DNA of 64,000 bases from Litorilinea aerophila (GTDB taxonomy: Bacteria; Chloroflexota; Anaerolineae; Caldilineales; Caldilineaceae), in contig NZ_VIGC02000028.1 in NCBI RefSeq assembly GCF_006569185.2, positions 1 to 64,000 on the forward strand, written 5' to 3'. Of this stretch, positions 19,024 through 28,484 are shown in pieces (the stretch's first letter is position 1; each line of letters starts with the position of its first letter). The notes beneath the pieces were generated by a model, which ran no database searches, had not been told where the DNA came from, and saw nothing but the letters and a program-made list of their open reading frames with translations. Made by a program: the position numbers and the translations under genes.

Positions 19024-19851
19024 TCACTCCTGCGCTTGAGTCGGGTCGGCATCTTCGGCCACGACTGGATTGGAAAGTTGACCCAGGCCGGGAATTTCGA
19101 CCGTCATCACATCTCCCGGCTGGACCGGGCCCACGCCCGCCGGCGTGCCGGTCAGGAGCAGGTCGCCCGGCTCCAGGGTCATGAAGCGGGTGACAAAGGC
19201 CAACACCCGGGCAATGGGGTAGATCATCAGGTCGGTGTTGCCTTCCTGGCGCACCTGGCCGTTGACCAGGCAGCGCACCGTGCGGCCACGGGGGTCAAAG
19301 GCAGTGTCCACCCAGGGCCCCACCGGCCCAAAGGTATCGAAGCCCTTGCCCCGGGTCCACTGGCCGTCCTGCCGCTGTAGATCCCGGGCGGTGACGTCGT
19401 TGGCCAGGGTGTAGCCGAAGATGACCTGGGCCGCGTCCTCCTCCCGCAGGTTGCGGCAGCGCCGGCCGATTACCACTGCCAGCTCGGCCTCGTGGTCCAC
19501 CCGACTGCTGATGGACGGGTAGACCACCGGCTGATCCGGGCCGATGACCGAAGACGGGGGCTTCAGGAAGATGAGCGGCTCCGGCGGCACTTCATTGCCC
19601 AGTTCCGCTGCATGTTCCGCGTAGTTGCGGCCCACGCAGACCAGCTTGCTGGGCTGGGCCGGCGCCAGCAGCCGGACGTGGGCCAGCGGCCTGGGCGGAC
19701 CCACGACCCGGGGCGCGTAGACCCCGTCGCCCAGGGGATCCAGGTAGGGGGCCTGGGCCAACGGGTAGACAATCTGATCCTCCAGCAGCCCCCACTGGGC
19801 CAGCGAGCCGGGCTGCCCTTCCAACATTTCGATGAAACGAACGATGCGCAT
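19024..19851 (-). CDS. Fumarylacetoacetate hydrolase family protein
   Basis: The 275-residue protein has the FAH fold: an N-terminal region with [14 protein letters not shown], then [15 protein letters not shown], the metal-binding pair in [49 protein letters not shown] and the C-terminal [16 protein letters not shown]. Members hydrolyse or decarboxylate small diketo acids (fumarylpyruvate, oxaloacetate, 2-hydroxyhepta-diene-dioate). The substrate cannot be assigned. AGGAA precedes the ATG at 19851. It follows the HD gene by 41 bases and precedes argF by six, so it belongs to the same minus-strand unit. Confidence 0.9.
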   Translation of the reverse strand: MRIVRFIEMLEGQPGSLAQWGLLEDQIVYPLAQAPYLDPLGDGVYAPRVVGPPRPLAHVRLLAPAQPSKLVCVGRNYAEHAAELGNEVPPEPLIFLKPPSSVIGPDQPVVYPSISSRVDHEAELAVVIGRRCRNLREEDAAQVIFGYTLANDVTARDLQRQDGQWTRGKGFDTFGPVGPWVDTAFDPRGRTVRCLVNGQVRQEGNTDLMIYPIARVLAFVTRFMTLEPGDLLLTGTPAGVGPVQPGDVMTVEIPGLGQLSNPVVAEDADPTQAQE

Positions 19852-19892
19852 GGATAGTTCCTGATATGGGTGGGTGGTTGAATGTCCGTCGG

Positions 19893-20645
19893 CTATGAAA
19901 ACCGGGTGTCATTGATGATCAACTGGAAAGAGCAATCCAGGAATTCGGTGGCCTGGCGCACCATGGTCATCCGGTCCAGGAAGATTTCGAAGTATTCGAT
20001 GACCTGGGCGTAGTTGGTGTCGATCTCCAGTTCCAGGGCAATGACCCGCTCTTCCGGCCGTACCCGGACGAAACTGCGGGTGGTGGCGTAGTTGACCCGG
20101 TCGTGGATGTCGAACTCGTCCATGTTGGGGTTCTGGACCCGGCTGCGGTGGACGTCGGCCTTGTCGGCGATGATCAGTGCAGCAGAGACGGGCGTGGTAG
20201 CCGTGCCCCGCTCTTCCTCGTGATTGCCGATGGCGTTCATGACGATGGCGCATTCGTGGGGCGGGACGCCCATGCGCGCCAGGATGCGCCAGGCCATCAG
20301 GCTGCCGCTCAGGGCGTGGTTCTGGCGGTGGATGCAGTTGCCGATGTCGTGGAGATAGCCGGCGATGTTGGCCAGTTGATAGGTGCGCTGGTCGTAGCCC
20401 AGCCGCTCCAGCACGTTCTCGGCGATGTGACCCACCAGGCCGGCGTGACGCTGGCCGTGTTCCGTGTAGCCCAGGATGCGCAGGGATTCGTTGGCCTGCT
20501 GGATGAACGCGATCACTTCTGGATCTCGCCGCACCTCCTCCACAGTGATCACGGGGGTGCCGGGCGGTGTGCCCCCATCGGGAGACAGGGCCTCGGGCAC
20601 CGCGGGAGGCGTCGAGGGTAGGGACTGTTCAGTTGTGTTGTTCAT
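19893..20645 (-). CDS. HD-domain phosphohydrolase
   Basis: The 250-residue protein has a disordered Pro-rich N-terminus (1-35) and an HD domain with His67 ([15 protein letters not shown]), the paired YLHDIGN (His99-Asp100), His110 and, later, NHEEERGT and [12 protein letters not shown], which supply further metal ligands. HD proteins hydrolyse phosphodiesters or nucleotides; some HD proteins degrade cyclic di-AMP, but those (PgpH type) are membrane proteins of another layout, so a link to the nearby cdaA is only a suggestion. AAAGG lies upstream of the ATG at 20645. It starts 16 bases after the preceding membrane-protein gene. Confidence 0.8.
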   Translation of the reverse strand: MNNTTEQSLPSTPPAVPEALSPDGGTPPGTPVITVEEVRRDPEVIAFIQQANESLRILGYTEHGQRHAGLVGHIAENVLERLGYDQRTYQLANIAGYLHDIGNCIHRQNHALSGSLMAWRILARMGVPPHECAIVMNAIGNHEEERGTATTPVSAALIIADKADVHRSRVQNPNMDEFDIHDRVNYATTRSFVRVRPEERVIALELEIDTNYAQVIEYFEIFLDRMTMVRQATEFLDCSFQLIINDTRFS

Positions 20646-20661
20646 GACGACGACCTTTCGT

Positions 20662-21621
20662 TTACGACGACGGTACCTGACCCAGGGCCAGACCACTGAT
20701 CAGCATGGCCAGGAGCCACCAGAACTGGAGGTGGCCCATGGCGCGGCGCTGGTAAACGGTCAGCCATGTGGGCAGCCAGAGCACCGCCACCAGGGCCAGC
20801 CAGAAGGGCATCCGGGCCACGATGAACAGCAGGCCCATACCCAGGTCGGCGGCAGCCATCAACCCCAGCCCCAGCCGGTCGCCCGCCACCCGCAGACAGC
20901 GCCCCTCGCCCCAGTTGTGGAGGGACCACAGGAGCACCAGGGTCAGGTGAGCGGCCCAGGCCCCGTGGGCCGGCGTCACATCCAGCTGAGTCAGAGTCAG
21001 CAGCCAGGGCAGGGAAATGGTGACCGCGGTATGGAGCGCCGCCGGGACATAGGAAAAAGTGTGCCGGCCCGTCCAGCCCAGGGCACTTACTACAGTTACC
21101 ACAATTGTCAGCCAGACGGCTGTAGGACCCAACACCAAAGCCACGGCTATCGCCACCAGCACCGCCGGCAGCGCCACCCGAAACAGGAGCGGCAGCGCGT
21201 TATGGGCGTCCCAGCCCAAGAGCTGTGCAGCCGGCGAGTCCGGCTGGAGATAGGGGAGCCAGAAGCGCTGCTGGATGGCCTGTCCCCGCAGGGGGAGAAC
21301 TTCCAGACGGCCGGCGGCCAGACGCCAGATGCTCCCCCACAGGGGATCCACCAGCAGCAGCAACAGCGCGATCTCGCGCCAGTCCCACCCCGTTGGTCGG
21401 GCCATCAGGCCGGCGGCCAACATGGCCGCCACCGCGGCCCACCCGGCCGTGGGACGCCAGGGCAGGTAGGAGAGCCAGAACTGCGCGTTGACGGTGGCGC
21501 TGCTGCTCAGATGCAGGGTAGCGTCCGGGTTTGCGGAAGCGGAAGTGTGGGCAAAATCGCGCCACCACCGGGCCAGATCCGGCCCGATAGCCAGGCGCCT
21601 GTGCAAATTGTGCCAGGTCAC
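20662..21621 (-). CDS. Polytopic membrane protein of unknown function
   Basis: I do not recognise this 319-residue protein. It has about eight to ten hydrophobic segments rich in Trp and Leu, with charged loops such as [12 protein letters not shown] and [17 protein letters not shown] between them. A GTG at 21621 with GAGGATAT upstream is taken as the start. An ATG further up at 21696 would place the start inside the terminator of the upstream lipid kinase gene, so it is rejected. It opens the run membrane protein, HD, FAH, argF, cdaA, YbbR, which suggests a link to envelope or osmotic physiology, but nothing more can be said. Confidence 0.6.
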   Translation of the reverse strand: MTWHNLHRRLAIGPDLARWWRDFAHTSASANPDATLHLSSSATVNAQFWLSYLPWRPTAGWAAVAAMLAAGLMARPTGWDWREIALLLLLVDPLWGSIWRLAAGRLEVLPLRGQAIQQRFWLPYLQPDSPAAQLLGWDAHNALPLLFRVALPAVLVAIAVALVLGPTAVWLTIVVTVVSALGWTGRHTFSYVPAALHTAVTISLPWLLTLTQLDVTPAHGAWAAHLTLVLLWSLHNWGEGRCLRVAGDRLGLGLMAAADLGMGLLFIVARMPFWLALVAVLWLPTWLTVYQRRAMGHLQFWWLLAMLISGLALGQVPSS

Positions 21622-21684
21622 GTCAGTCCGATATCCTCTGGATCCGCCGGGAGCCCCCGGTATCACCACTGAAATGTCACAGCG

Positions 21685-21725
21685 AAAAAAACCCACGCAA
21701 GCCCAATCCTCGCTCGCATGGGTTC
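21685..21725 (-). terminator. Intrinsic terminator of the GH13-lipid kinase unit
   Basis: On the minus strand AACCCATGCGAGC and GCTTGCGTGGGTT form a stem with two mismatches, followed directly by a run of seven T (21691-21685). It lies 44 bases after the lipid kinase stop codon and separates that unit from the membrane-protein/HD/argF/cdaA unit. Confidence 0.85.
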
Positions 21726-21768
21726 TTAGCCCTCTTCAATTATACCAGACGTTCAGGACAGCGCGAAA

Positions 21769-22737
21769 CTATTCCGGGCCATGGCCGCCCACCCCCACCA
21801 CCTCCAGACGGCCGGGCTGGATGGTCACATCCACCCGGATGGCCTGGTCGCTGACCACCTCGCCGTCCAGGTGCAGGGGAAAGCCGTCGGCGCCGGCCAC
21901 CGAGATGCGCCGGCAGCGGATCATGGTCACCGCCGGGTGGCCGGTGTGTCGTCCAAAGAGGGCCAGGGGGAGCAGGGTCAGCACCTGCCAGGCCGGGATG
22001 GCGTCAGCGATGCCCACGTCCAGCAGGCCATCATCCACCACCGCGTCTGGGGTGAGGTAGAAGCCGCCGCCGGTGCGCCGGGTATTGCCCACCGTCACCA
22101 TCAGGGTAGCCCGGGCGCGGCTCTCCACCTGGCCATCGGGCCGCTCCCAGGCCAGCTCCAGGCGAGAGCCAGCGTACCGGTGCAAGGCCCGCAGGGCTGC
22201 AACCACGTACAACGGAGTGCCGCTCAGCCACCGGATCTGGTAGCTCTCCAGGGTGACCCGGGCCTCCAGACCGATGCCCAGGTTGTTGTCAAAGTAGCGC
22301 TGGCGGGTTTCTCCGCCTTGGGGGGCGTAGGTGGCAAATCCCAGGTCCACCCGGCGGCTGCGGCCGGCGGCAATCTGGCGCGCCACCTGGTCCAGCCGGC
22401 GGGGGCACCCCACCATGGCGGCGAAGTCGTTGGCCGAGCCCATGGGCATGAGGCCCAGCCTGCCCACCACCTGGTCGGGCCCGGCGGCCTGGGCCAGGCC
22501 ATTCATAACCTCGCTGACCGTGCCGTCGCCGCCGGCAGCCACCACTGTGGTGTAGCCCATCTCCCGCGCGGCCCGGGCCAGCTCGATGGCGTGGCCGGGC
22601 CCCCGGGTCTCCTCCAGGTCGAACGCCAGGCCCGCCTGCGCCAGCGCCCGGCAGAGGGCTTCCCGTTGCCGGCCGGCCCGGCCCCGCCCGGAATAGGGAT
22701 TCAGGATGACCTTCACTGGGCTCTCCACCGCTGACAT
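21769..22737 (-). CDS. Diacylglycerol/lipid kinase family protein (YegS/DgkB-like)
   Basis: The 322-residue protein has an N-terminal NAD-kinase-like nucleotide domain with NPYSGRGRAGR (13-23), GGDGTVSEVMNG (69-80) and GLMPMGSANDFA (nucleotide-binding GSxNDFA motif), followed by the beta-sandwich C-terminal domain with DDGLLDVGIAD and LHLDGEVV. Such enzymes phosphorylate diacylglycerol or related lipids using ATP and recycle lipids left over from envelope synthesis. GGGAG is just upstream of the ATG at 22737. It lies 20 bases after the amylase gene and ends in a good terminator, so the two form one unit. Confidence 0.9.
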   Translation of the reverse strand: MSAVESPVKVILNPYSGRGRAGRQREALCRALAQAGLAFDLEETRGPGHAIELARAAREMGYTTVVAAGGDGTVSEVMNGLAQAAGPDQVVGRLGLMPMGSANDFAAMVGCPRRLDQVARQIAAGRSRRVDLGFATYAPQGGETRQRYFDNNLGIGLEARVTLESYQIRWLSGTPLYVVAALRALHRYAGSRLELAWERPDGQVESRARATLMVTVGNTRRTGGGFYLTPDAVVDDGLLDVGIADAIPAWQVLTLLPLALFGRHTGHPAVTMIRCRRISVAGADGFPLHLDGEVVSDQAIRVDVTIQPGRLEVVGVGGHGPE

Positions 22738-22757
22738 GGGCTTCTCCCGGGCTGGGG

Positions 22758-24224
22758 TTAGGGGTGGGCCATGAAAATTCGGGCCGCGCGGGCCGGCACA
22801 GTCACCTGGGACAGGCTGCCGTTCTGGACCACCACGTCCCTGCCTTCGCCCCAGACATCCTGAAGCCGGGTGCCTTCGGGGAGGGGGTGCAGATCCTCCA
22901 GGCGGAGGGTGGCCTGCTGGTTGCCGGCGTTGAAGACGATCACCGCCGCTTCCCGGCCCAGGTGGCGCAGCATGGCAAAGGTCTGCCCCTGGGCATAGAG
23001 GATGCGCAGGTCCCCCCGACGCAATACGGGATAACGGTGGCGGAGGGCGATGGCCCGCCGGTAGAAGTCCAACAGCGCCTCATTCCACTGGCCGCGATCG
23101 TGCCAGGGGAACGCGGCCCGGCAGTAGGGGTCGGACGCGCCGCTCATGCCGATCTCGTCGCCGTAGTAGATGCAGGGCGCGCCGGGCATGGTCATTTGAA
23201 AGAGGACGCAGAGCCGTGCCGCGCCTTCGTCCTCCTGGACGGTCCAGAGCAGGCGGGCGGTGTCGTGGCTGTCCATCAGGTTGAGCTGGGCCTGGGTGAC
23301 CTCCCAGTCGTAGAGGGAAAGCAGGTGGGCCACGGCCCGGGCGAAGGCCGGCGCGTCCAGCGGGCGTAGCTCGTAGCCGCCGGGCTTGTAGTCGGTGCGC
23401 AAGGTCTGGGCGCCGAAGAAGCCGAAGGCGGCCCGGCTGAAGCCATAGTTCATCACCCCGTCGAAGCGGTCGCCCTGGAGCCACTCCTGGGCATCGTGCC
23501 AGATTTCGCCCACGATGTAGGCGTCCGGGTTGGCCCGTTTGACCACCCGTCGAAAGTCCTGCCAGAAGGCTTCGTCGTCGATCTCCTCGGGAACGTCCAG
23601 GCGCCAGCCGTCGATGCCGAAGTGAATCCAGTACTCGGCCACGTCCAGCAGATAGTCCCGCACCCCTGGGTTGGCCACGTTCAACTTGGGCAGGGCTGGA
23701 ATGCCCCACCAGGCGCCGTAGTTAGGCGGCGTCTTCTCGTCGGGCGGGTAGGGGTGAAGGGGCCAGCCGTGGATGTAGAACCAATCCACGTAAGGGGAGT
23801 CGCCGCCGTTCTCCAGGATGTGATGAAAGGGCCAGAAGCCCCGGCTGGCGTGGTTGAAGACGCCATCCAGGACCACCCGAATGCCTCGGGCGTGGGCCTC
23901 CTGGAGCAGCTCCCGCAGGGCCGCATCCCCGCCCAGGAGCGGATCCACCCGGTAGTAGTCGTAGGTGTGGTAGCGGTGATTGGCGGCCGACTGGAAGATG
24001 GGGTTGAGGTAGAGGGCGTTGACCCCCAGCTCCTGAAGGTAGTCCAGTCGATCCACGATCCCCAGCAGGTCCCCGCCCTGGAATCCCTGTTCCTCGGGCG
24101 GTGATCCCCACGGCTTGAAGTGGATGCCCCGGGGGTGGCGCAGGCGTTTGCTGCGGGCGAAACGGTCAGGAAAGATCTGGTAAAAGACGGCGTCTTTCAC
24201 CCATTCGGGCGTGCGAACCGGCAT
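22758..24224 (-). CDS. Glycoside hydrolase family 13 (neopullulanase/maltogenic amylase-like)
   Basis: The 488-residue protein has a GH13 barrel starting with VFYQIFPDRFARS. All four conserved regions are seen: VVLDGVFNH (117-125), GWRLDVPEE with nucleophile Asp210, VGEIWHD with acid/base Glu240, and DSHD ending in Asp321. The motifs resemble the GH13 subfamily of cyclomaltodextrinases, neopullulanases and intracellular alpha-amylases, but the N-terminal domain of those enzymes is missing. There is no signal peptide, so it probably acts on imported or stored alpha-glucans in the cytoplasm. The ATG at 24224 has CAGGAG upstream; a longer in-frame reading to 24359 would run into the promoter. 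Confidence 0.88.
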   Translation of the reverse strand: MPVRTPEWVKDAVFYQIFPDRFARSKRLRHPRGIHFKPWGSPPEEQGFQGGDLLGIVDRLDYLQELGVNALYLNPIFQSAANHRYHTYDYYRVDPLLGGDAALRELLQEAHARGIRVVLDGVFNHASRGFWPFHHILENGGDSPYVDWFYIHGWPLHPYPPDEKTPPNYGAWWGIPALPKLNVANPGVRDYLLDVAEYWIHFGIDGWRLDVPEEIDDEAFWQDFRRVVKRANPDAYIVGEIWHDAQEWLQGDRFDGVMNYGFSRAAFGFFGAQTLRTDYKPGGYELRPLDAPAFARAVAHLLSLYDWEVTQAQLNLMDSHDTARLLWTVQEDEGAARLCVLFQMTMPGAPCIYYGDEIGMSGASDPYCRAAFPWHDRGQWNEALLDFYRRAIALRHRYPVLRRGDLRILYAQGQTFAMLRHLGREAAVIVFNAGNQQATLRLEDLHPLPEGTRLQDVWGEGRDVVVQNGSLSQVTVPARAARIFMAHP

Positions 24225-24329
24225 GACGTCAACGACTCCTGCGGTGTGACTCTGGGATGGGACCGGGCGACAGCGATCTAGCCGCTGTCTCCACGGTGAA
24301 AACGTCGGGGGAAGGATCTGAGCCTGAGG

Positions 24330-24359
24330 ATTTTGGCACAGCCTGGGGGAAGTTGTCAA
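24330..24359 (-). promoter_or_regulatory. Candidate promoter of GH13-lipid kinase unit
   Basis: On the minus strand a consensus TTGACA (24359-24354) is followed after 18 bases by CAAAAT (24335-24330), a weak -10. The leader would be about 100 bases. Confidence 0.45.
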
Positions 24360-24502
24360 TGTGCCCTAGGAGGGCGGTATAGTTCAGAATCGTCGATGCA
24401 GAATGTAGGGACAGGGGCCCAGAGGCGCGCCCGGGGGGCACCCGCCATTGGGCGCCGCCCTGTCCGATGGGCGAAGCCCGGCGTATACCCGGGGAGGACC
24501 GA

Positions 24503-24531
24503 TTGGAACCGACGCCAGCCTACGGTATAAT
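24503..24531 (+). promoter_or_regulatory. Sigma-70 type promoter of trmI
   Basis: TTGGAA and a consensus TATAAT are separated by 17 bases. The start would be near 24538, leaving a leader of about 120 bases before trmI. Confidence 0.7.
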
Positions 24532-24656
24532 GCCGCAGCGGGGCCATGGGGGCCCTGTCCTTCCGGAAGACCAACCTGCCGGAACGGTGTCGCGCCTGAG
24601 CCCTGCCGGACGGCTGGACAAGGCCGTTCGGGCCAACAGAACAGCTTTGGAGTCCT

Positions 24657-25676
24657 ATGCCCAACTCTGGTCCTTCTGAAATTCAACAGGCCCAACCTGC
24701 CGAGCAGCAACCTTCCGGGCAGGAGGAGTCTGCCCTCTCGCCCTGGTTCAAGCCCACAGCCGACCACGCCCGGCCGGGTGACCTGGCCCTGCTGGTCACT
24801 TCGGACCAGAAGCGCTACCTCCTCACCCTCCAGCCCGGCCAGGAGTTTCACACCCACCAGGGGATCTATGCCCACGATCAGATCATCGGCAGCCGCTGGG
24901 GCAGTGCGGTCTACAGCCAGCTGGAGCAGCCGGCCCTGGTGCTCCAGCCCGGCCTGGGCGATCTGATGATGCACCTCAAGCGGGGCACCCAGATCATCTA
25001 TCCCAAAGACGCCGCCTACCTGGTGCACCGGCTCAACCTGCGGGCCGGCTCCCGGGTGGTGGAGGCCGGCACGGGAAGCGGTAGCCTGACCACGGCCCTG
25101 GCCTGGGCCGTGGCGCCCACCGGCGTGGTCTACAGCTACGAGACCCGGGTGGAGATCCACCACCTGGCCCGGCGCAACCTGGAGCGCATCGGCCTGCTGC
25201 CCTACGTCCGCCTCTTTCAGGCTTCCATCGACCAGGGGTTTGGCCAGAAGAATGTGGACGCCGTCTTCCTGGACGTGCGAGAGCCCTGGCGCTACCTGGA
25301 ACAGGTGCGGGCCGCCCTGTGCCCGGGAGGCTTCTTCGCTTCCCTGGTGCCCACCACCAATCAGGTGAGTGACCTCATCGCCGCCCTGGAATCGGCCAAC
25401 TTTGCCGACGTGGCGGTGGAAGAGCTCCTCCTGCGCCGCTACAAGCCAGTGCCCGACCGGCTGCGCCCCGAGGATTCCATGATCGCCCACACGGGTTACC
25501 TGATCTCCGCCCGCTGCATCGACGCCGGCCTGGATCCGGCCCGCTGGGTGGCCCGGGAACGCCAGCGCTACCGGGCCCGACAGAAGCTGGCCGCAGAGAT
25601 CGCCGCCCGGGAAGCCGAACGGGCCCAGGGGGAAGAGTCCGGCCGCAAGTATCCTCGCCTGCCCCTCCCTGGTTAG
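24657..25676 (+). CDS. trmI: tRNA (adenine-58-N1)-methyltransferase TrmI
   Basis: The 339-residue protein has an N-terminal beta-rich domain (about 38-115, ending GTQIIYPKDAAYLV) and a Rossmann methyltransferase domain with SAM-binding EAGTGSGSLT (136-145) and VDAVFLDVREPWRYL, the acid-Val-Arg-x-Pro-Trp motif typical of TrmI/Gcd14. It methylates N1 of adenine 58 in the T-loop of tRNAs, a change linked to thermal stability of tRNA. A short disordered N-terminal tail (1-28) and a charged C-terminal tail are not conserved. TGGAG precedes the ATG. The PHP gene follows after 42 bases. Confidence 0.9.
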   Translation: MPNSGPSEIQQAQPAEQQPSGQEESALSPWFKPTADHARPGDLALLVTSDQKRYLLTLQPGQEFHTHQGIYAHDQIIGSRWGSAVYSQLEQPALVLQPGLGDLMMHLKRGTQIIYPKDAAYLVHRLNLRAGSRVVEAGTGSGSLTTALAWAVAPTGVVYSYETRVEIHHLARRNLERIGLLPYVRLFQASIDQGFGQKNVDAVFLDVREPWRYLEQVRAALCPGGFFASLVPTTNQVSDLIAALESANFADVAVEELLLRRYKPVPDRLRPEDSMIAHTGYLISARCIDAGLDPARWVARERQRYRARQKLAAEIAAREAERAQGEESGRKYPRLPLPG

Positions 25677-25718
25677 CTCCGATGCCTGGCCCGATAGCAT
25701 GGACATGGGGCATGAACC

Positions 25719-26837
25719 ATGTGGCATGAATATCACGGGAACATCCACCTGCACACCACCCACAGCGACGGCACCGGCACCTTCGACGAGGTGATCGACG
25801 CCGCCCGGGCCGCGGGGCTGGACTTCGTCTACGCCACCGACCACAACGTGCTGGTGCGGAGCCAGGAGGAAGGCTATCGCCGGGGGGTGTTGACCCTGGT
25901 GGGCCAGGAGGTTCATGACGTCCATCGGGTCCCCCAGCGCAACCACCTGCTCTGCCTGGGCGTCCGTCAGGATGTGAGCCACCTGGCACCATCTCCCCAG
26001 TCCCTGATCGACGGGGTGCGCCGCCAGGACGGCCTCTCCTTCCTGGCCCATCCGGTGGAGGAATATACGGCGCTCATGCCCCAACACTACAGCTGGGAGG
26101 ATTGGAACGTTTCCGGTTACACGGGCGTGGAGATCTGGAACTACATGTGTGGCTTCCGGGGGTTCATCACATCCCGGCTGCGGGCCCTGTTGGTGGCCCT
26201 CTTTCCCCACCGCTTCACCGTCGGCCCGGTTCCGGACATGCTGCGCAAGTGGGATGAGCTGACCCAGAGTCGGGCTGTGGTGGCCATCGGCGGGACCGAT
26301 GCCCATGCCTGGCGTTTCCGCATGGGGCCGCTGGAGCGCTGCTTCCTGCCGTACCTCCACTGTCTGCGGGCCCTCAACACCCACATCCTGGCGGAGCGGC
26401 CCTTCCTGGGCGCAAACGGGGAGCTGGATGCATCTGCAGAGCCGGTGCAACATGACCACCAGCTGCTACTCTCCGCCCTCCAGGCTGGCCACTGTTGGGT
26501 CGGCTACGACCTGGTGGCGCCCAGCCGGGGCTTTCGCTTTCAGGCCTGGCAACTGCCCGACGGTGAGCTGCCGCCGGCCAACGGCGCTCCCCACGCCATC
26601 ATGGGCGACACCCTGGAGGTCCCCACCCCTGGCCGGCGCACCTGTTTCCGGGTCCAGGTGCCCAGGCTGGCGGAGATCCGGCTGCTGCGCAACGGCCGGA
26701 CCGTGGCCAGGCAGGTGGGTCGGGAGCTGTTCCACCAGGATCCAGCACCGGGCGTCTACCGGGTGGAGGTCTGGCTGGAGCGGTGGGGCAAGTCCCGGGG
26801 CTGGATTTTCAGCAATCCTATCTATGTGCGGCGGTGA
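25719..26837 (+). CDS. PHP-domain phosphoesterase-like protein
   Basis: The 372-residue protein opens with HGNIHLHTTHSDGTGTFDE (His10, His12, Asp17), the metal-binding signature of the PHP domain. Later metal-ligand motifs include ATDHN, GQEVH, FLAHPVEEY and GGTDAHAW. After about residue 240 a second domain of mainly beta character follows, with RLAEIRLLRNGRTVARQVG. PHP enzymes hydrolyse phosphoester bonds in small molecules or DNA; the substrate here is unknown. The start at 25719 has only a weak ribosome site. The 3' end overlaps the convergent VanZ gene by 16 bases. Confidence 0.8.
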   Translation: MWHEYHGNIHLHTTHSDGTGTFDEVIDAARAAGLDFVYATDHNVLVRSQEEGYRRGVLTLVGQEVHDVHRVPQRNHLLCLGVRQDVSHLAPSPQSLIDGVRRQDGLSFLAHPVEEYTALMPQHYSWEDWNVSGYTGVEIWNYMCGFRGFITSRLRALLVALFPHRFTVGPVPDMLRKWDELTQSRAVVAIGGTDAHAWRFRMGPLERCFLPYLHCLRALNTHILAERPFLGANGELDASAEPVQHDHQLLLSALQAGHCWVGYDLVAPSRGFRFQAWQLPDGELPPANGAPHAIMGDTLEVPTPGRRTCFRVQVPRLAEIRLLRNGRTVARQVGRELFHQDPAPGVYRVEVWLERWGKSRGWIFSNPIYVRR

Positions 26838-27334
26838 CGCTGCCAGAGATAGGCGGCCGCCAGGGCCAGCCCAGCCCCGATGCCGTCCGTGAGCAGATCC
26901 CGCCAGTCGGTGTGGCGACCCGGCACAAAGTGCTGGTGCCACTCGTCGGTCAGGCCGTAGAGGAGGGCGCCCAACCAGGCCAGCCGCCAGGCCCCAGGCC
27001 GGGCCGGCCACTGCCGCCGGATCCCCCAGAGGAGGGCCAGGGCCAGACATCCATAGGCCACCAGGTGACCGGCCCAGGAGGTGTACGGCTCCACCCAAGC
27101 CACCACGGGCAGCACCCGCTCCAGCAGGGGACCTTCTTGCAGCCAGCCGCGCACCAGCTCTTCCAGCCAGTGGGGGCCGCCCAACTGGGGCTGGCTGCTC
27201 AGCCAGAAGATGACGGCCATGTTGATCAGGGCCGGCCCCCAGCTGTGGATCAGCCTGCCCAGGGGCCAGGCCTCCCACGGGGACGCGGCGTCCCTGGGGT
27301 TGGCGGAGAGCGGTTTAGCCTTGAATGGTTCCAT
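26822..27334 (-). CDS. VanZ-like membrane protein
   Basis: The 170-residue protein has about four membrane helices and the VanZ signature GLTDEWHQHFVPGRHTDWRDLLTDGIGAGL near the C-terminus, where the acidic and His residues of DEWHQ are conserved. VanZ proteins are linked to glycopeptide resistance or envelope glycan handling, but the activity is undefined. The ATG at 27334 has GGAGGAG just upstream and lies inside the 3' end of the glycosyltransferase gene (20-base overlap), so translation is probably coupled. A longer in-frame reading would overlap the whole 3' part of that gene and is not credible. Confidence 0.8.
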   Translation of the reverse strand: MEPFKAKPLSANPRDAASPWEAWPLGRLIHSWGPALINMAVIFWLSSQPQLGGPHWLEELVRGWLQEGPLLERVLPVVAWVEPYTSWAGHLVAYGCLALALLWGIRRQWPARPGAWRLAWLGALLYGLTDEWHQHFVPGRHTDWRDLLTDGIGAGLALAAAYLWQRHRRT

Positions 27335-28469
27335 AGAACTCCTCCAGCCGTCGGCCCAGATGGGCCCATGCGTATCGGGTGAGCAGCCTTTCCCGGGCGC
27401 GTTGGGCCAGGATACGGCCCCGCTCCGGTGTCTGGAGCACCTGGGCCACCGCGGCCGCGAACTGGGCCGGCGTGGCGTCGGCGGGCAGTAGCCAGGCTGC
27501 GCCCTCGGCGCCATAGGCCGCCTGTTCGCCCACCGCGCTGGCCACCACCGGGATGCCCTGAAGCAGGGTGGTAGCCAGGCGCACGCTGCACTTGGCCTGG
27601 TGCAGGGGCGTCTCCATGGCCGGAAAGATGGCGCACCCGGCCCGGCGATAGAGCCTGTCCAGAGTGGACGGGTCCACGTAACCCAGCCACTGGATGCCTT
27701 CCTGTTCATCATGGGGGAGGGGCAGACGCTCTCGGAAGCGCCGCGCCACGGCGGGATTCACGGCCTGGCCGGCCACCAGCAGTTGGGTGTCGGGGGCCTG
27801 TGGCCGCAGGGCCTGCCAGAATTGGGCCAGCCAGGCGGGCTCCACTTCCACGAAGCGGGTGAAGAAGAGCACATCCCGCCCCGCGGCTACCGGTTCAGTC
27901 GACTCTTCCGGCGGGTCTACCCCATTGGGCAGGTAGCAGACGGGGAGGTGGGGCGCCACCTGGCTGATGCGCTCTACCAGCCAGCGGCTGGCCGCGGTGA
28001 TGCCATGGGCGTGGCGGATGCCCCATTCCTCCTGCCAGGCCAGGAAGCGGGCCAGGGGCCAGGGATAGCCGTTGATGGGCGCCCAGGCCTGCTCCCAGTC
28101 GTCCACATCCAGGAGCAGGCGGAGGTGGGCAGCTCCCCGGCGCTGCCAGAGCCACCACTGAACCAGCCCGGCGTAGGCCCGGGGCTTGACCACGTGAACG
28201 ATGTCTGGCCGGCTGCGGCCTATCTCCTGCAGGAGCCGCGCCAACACCAGGGGCGGTCCGCCAGCCAGGGGCACATGCACCACATGGACGCCCTGGTCAT
28301 CCCAGCGGTGGCCGGCATCCTGGGGGCTGTCCCAGGGGGGAATCAGCACCGTAACCGAATGGCCGCGGCGGGCCAACTCTCGGGCCAGGGGCAGGGTGCG
28401 GGCCCGGACGGTGCCCTTCTGGCGCAGCCCGAAGGGCGCCACGAAAAGGACGGTCGGTGGGGTAGCCAT
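27315..28469 (-). CDS. Glycosyltransferase family 4 protein
   Basis: The 384-residue GT-B enzyme starts with TVLFVAPFGLRQKGTVRARTLPLARELARRGH, the usual nucleotide-fold start with a Gly-rich loop, and has PDIVHVVKPRAYAGL, YLPNGVD, a donor-site segment FPAMETPLHQAKCSVRLATTLLQGIPVVASAVG and a C-terminal helix. It lacks the classical E-x7-E spacing at the usual place; the nearest acidic residue is Glu in AMETPLHQAK. The acceptor is unknown. It is followed by VanZ with overlap and preceded by a small helical protein gene 15 bases upstream, so the three form one unit. Confidence 0.82.
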   Translation of the reverse strand: MATPPTVLFVAPFGLRQKGTVRARTLPLARELARRGHSVTVLIPPWDSPQDAGHRWDDQGVHVVHVPLAGGPPLVLARLLQEIGRSRPDIVHVVKPRAYAGLVQWWLWQRRGAAHLRLLLDVDDWEQAWAPINGYPWPLARFLAWQEEWGIRHAHGITAASRWLVERISQVAPHLPVCYLPNGVDPPEESTEPVAAGRDVLFFTRFVEVEPAWLAQFWQALRPQAPDTQLLVAGQAVNPAVARRFRERLPLPHDEQEGIQWLGYVDPSTLDRLYRRAGCAIFPAMETPLHQAKCSVRLATTLLQGIPVVASAVGEQAAYGAEGAAWLLPADATPAQFAAAVAQVLQTPERGRILAQRARERLLTRYAWAHLGRRLEEFYGTIQG

Positions 28470-28484
28470 GGCCGGCCGGGTCCT

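Larger units (their letters stand above)
24225..24656. other. Divergent promoter region between GH13 and trmI
   Basis: This 432-base gap holds a minus-strand promoter (24330-24359), a plus-strand promoter (24503-24531) and a GC-rich stretch 24405-24480 with GGACAGGG / CCCTGTCC arms and several GGGCGCC/GGCGCGCC palindromes. TATAGTTCAGAATCGTCG near 24374 resembles a stretch at about 59467. No gene is seen. Confidence 0.5.

Noticed and set aside
24384-26459. Long open frame on the minus strand across trmI and the PHP gene
   Set aside because: It is a shadow of GC-rich coding sequence: no conserved motif and Gly/His/Gln-rich composition, whereas the plus strand encodes two well-known families.
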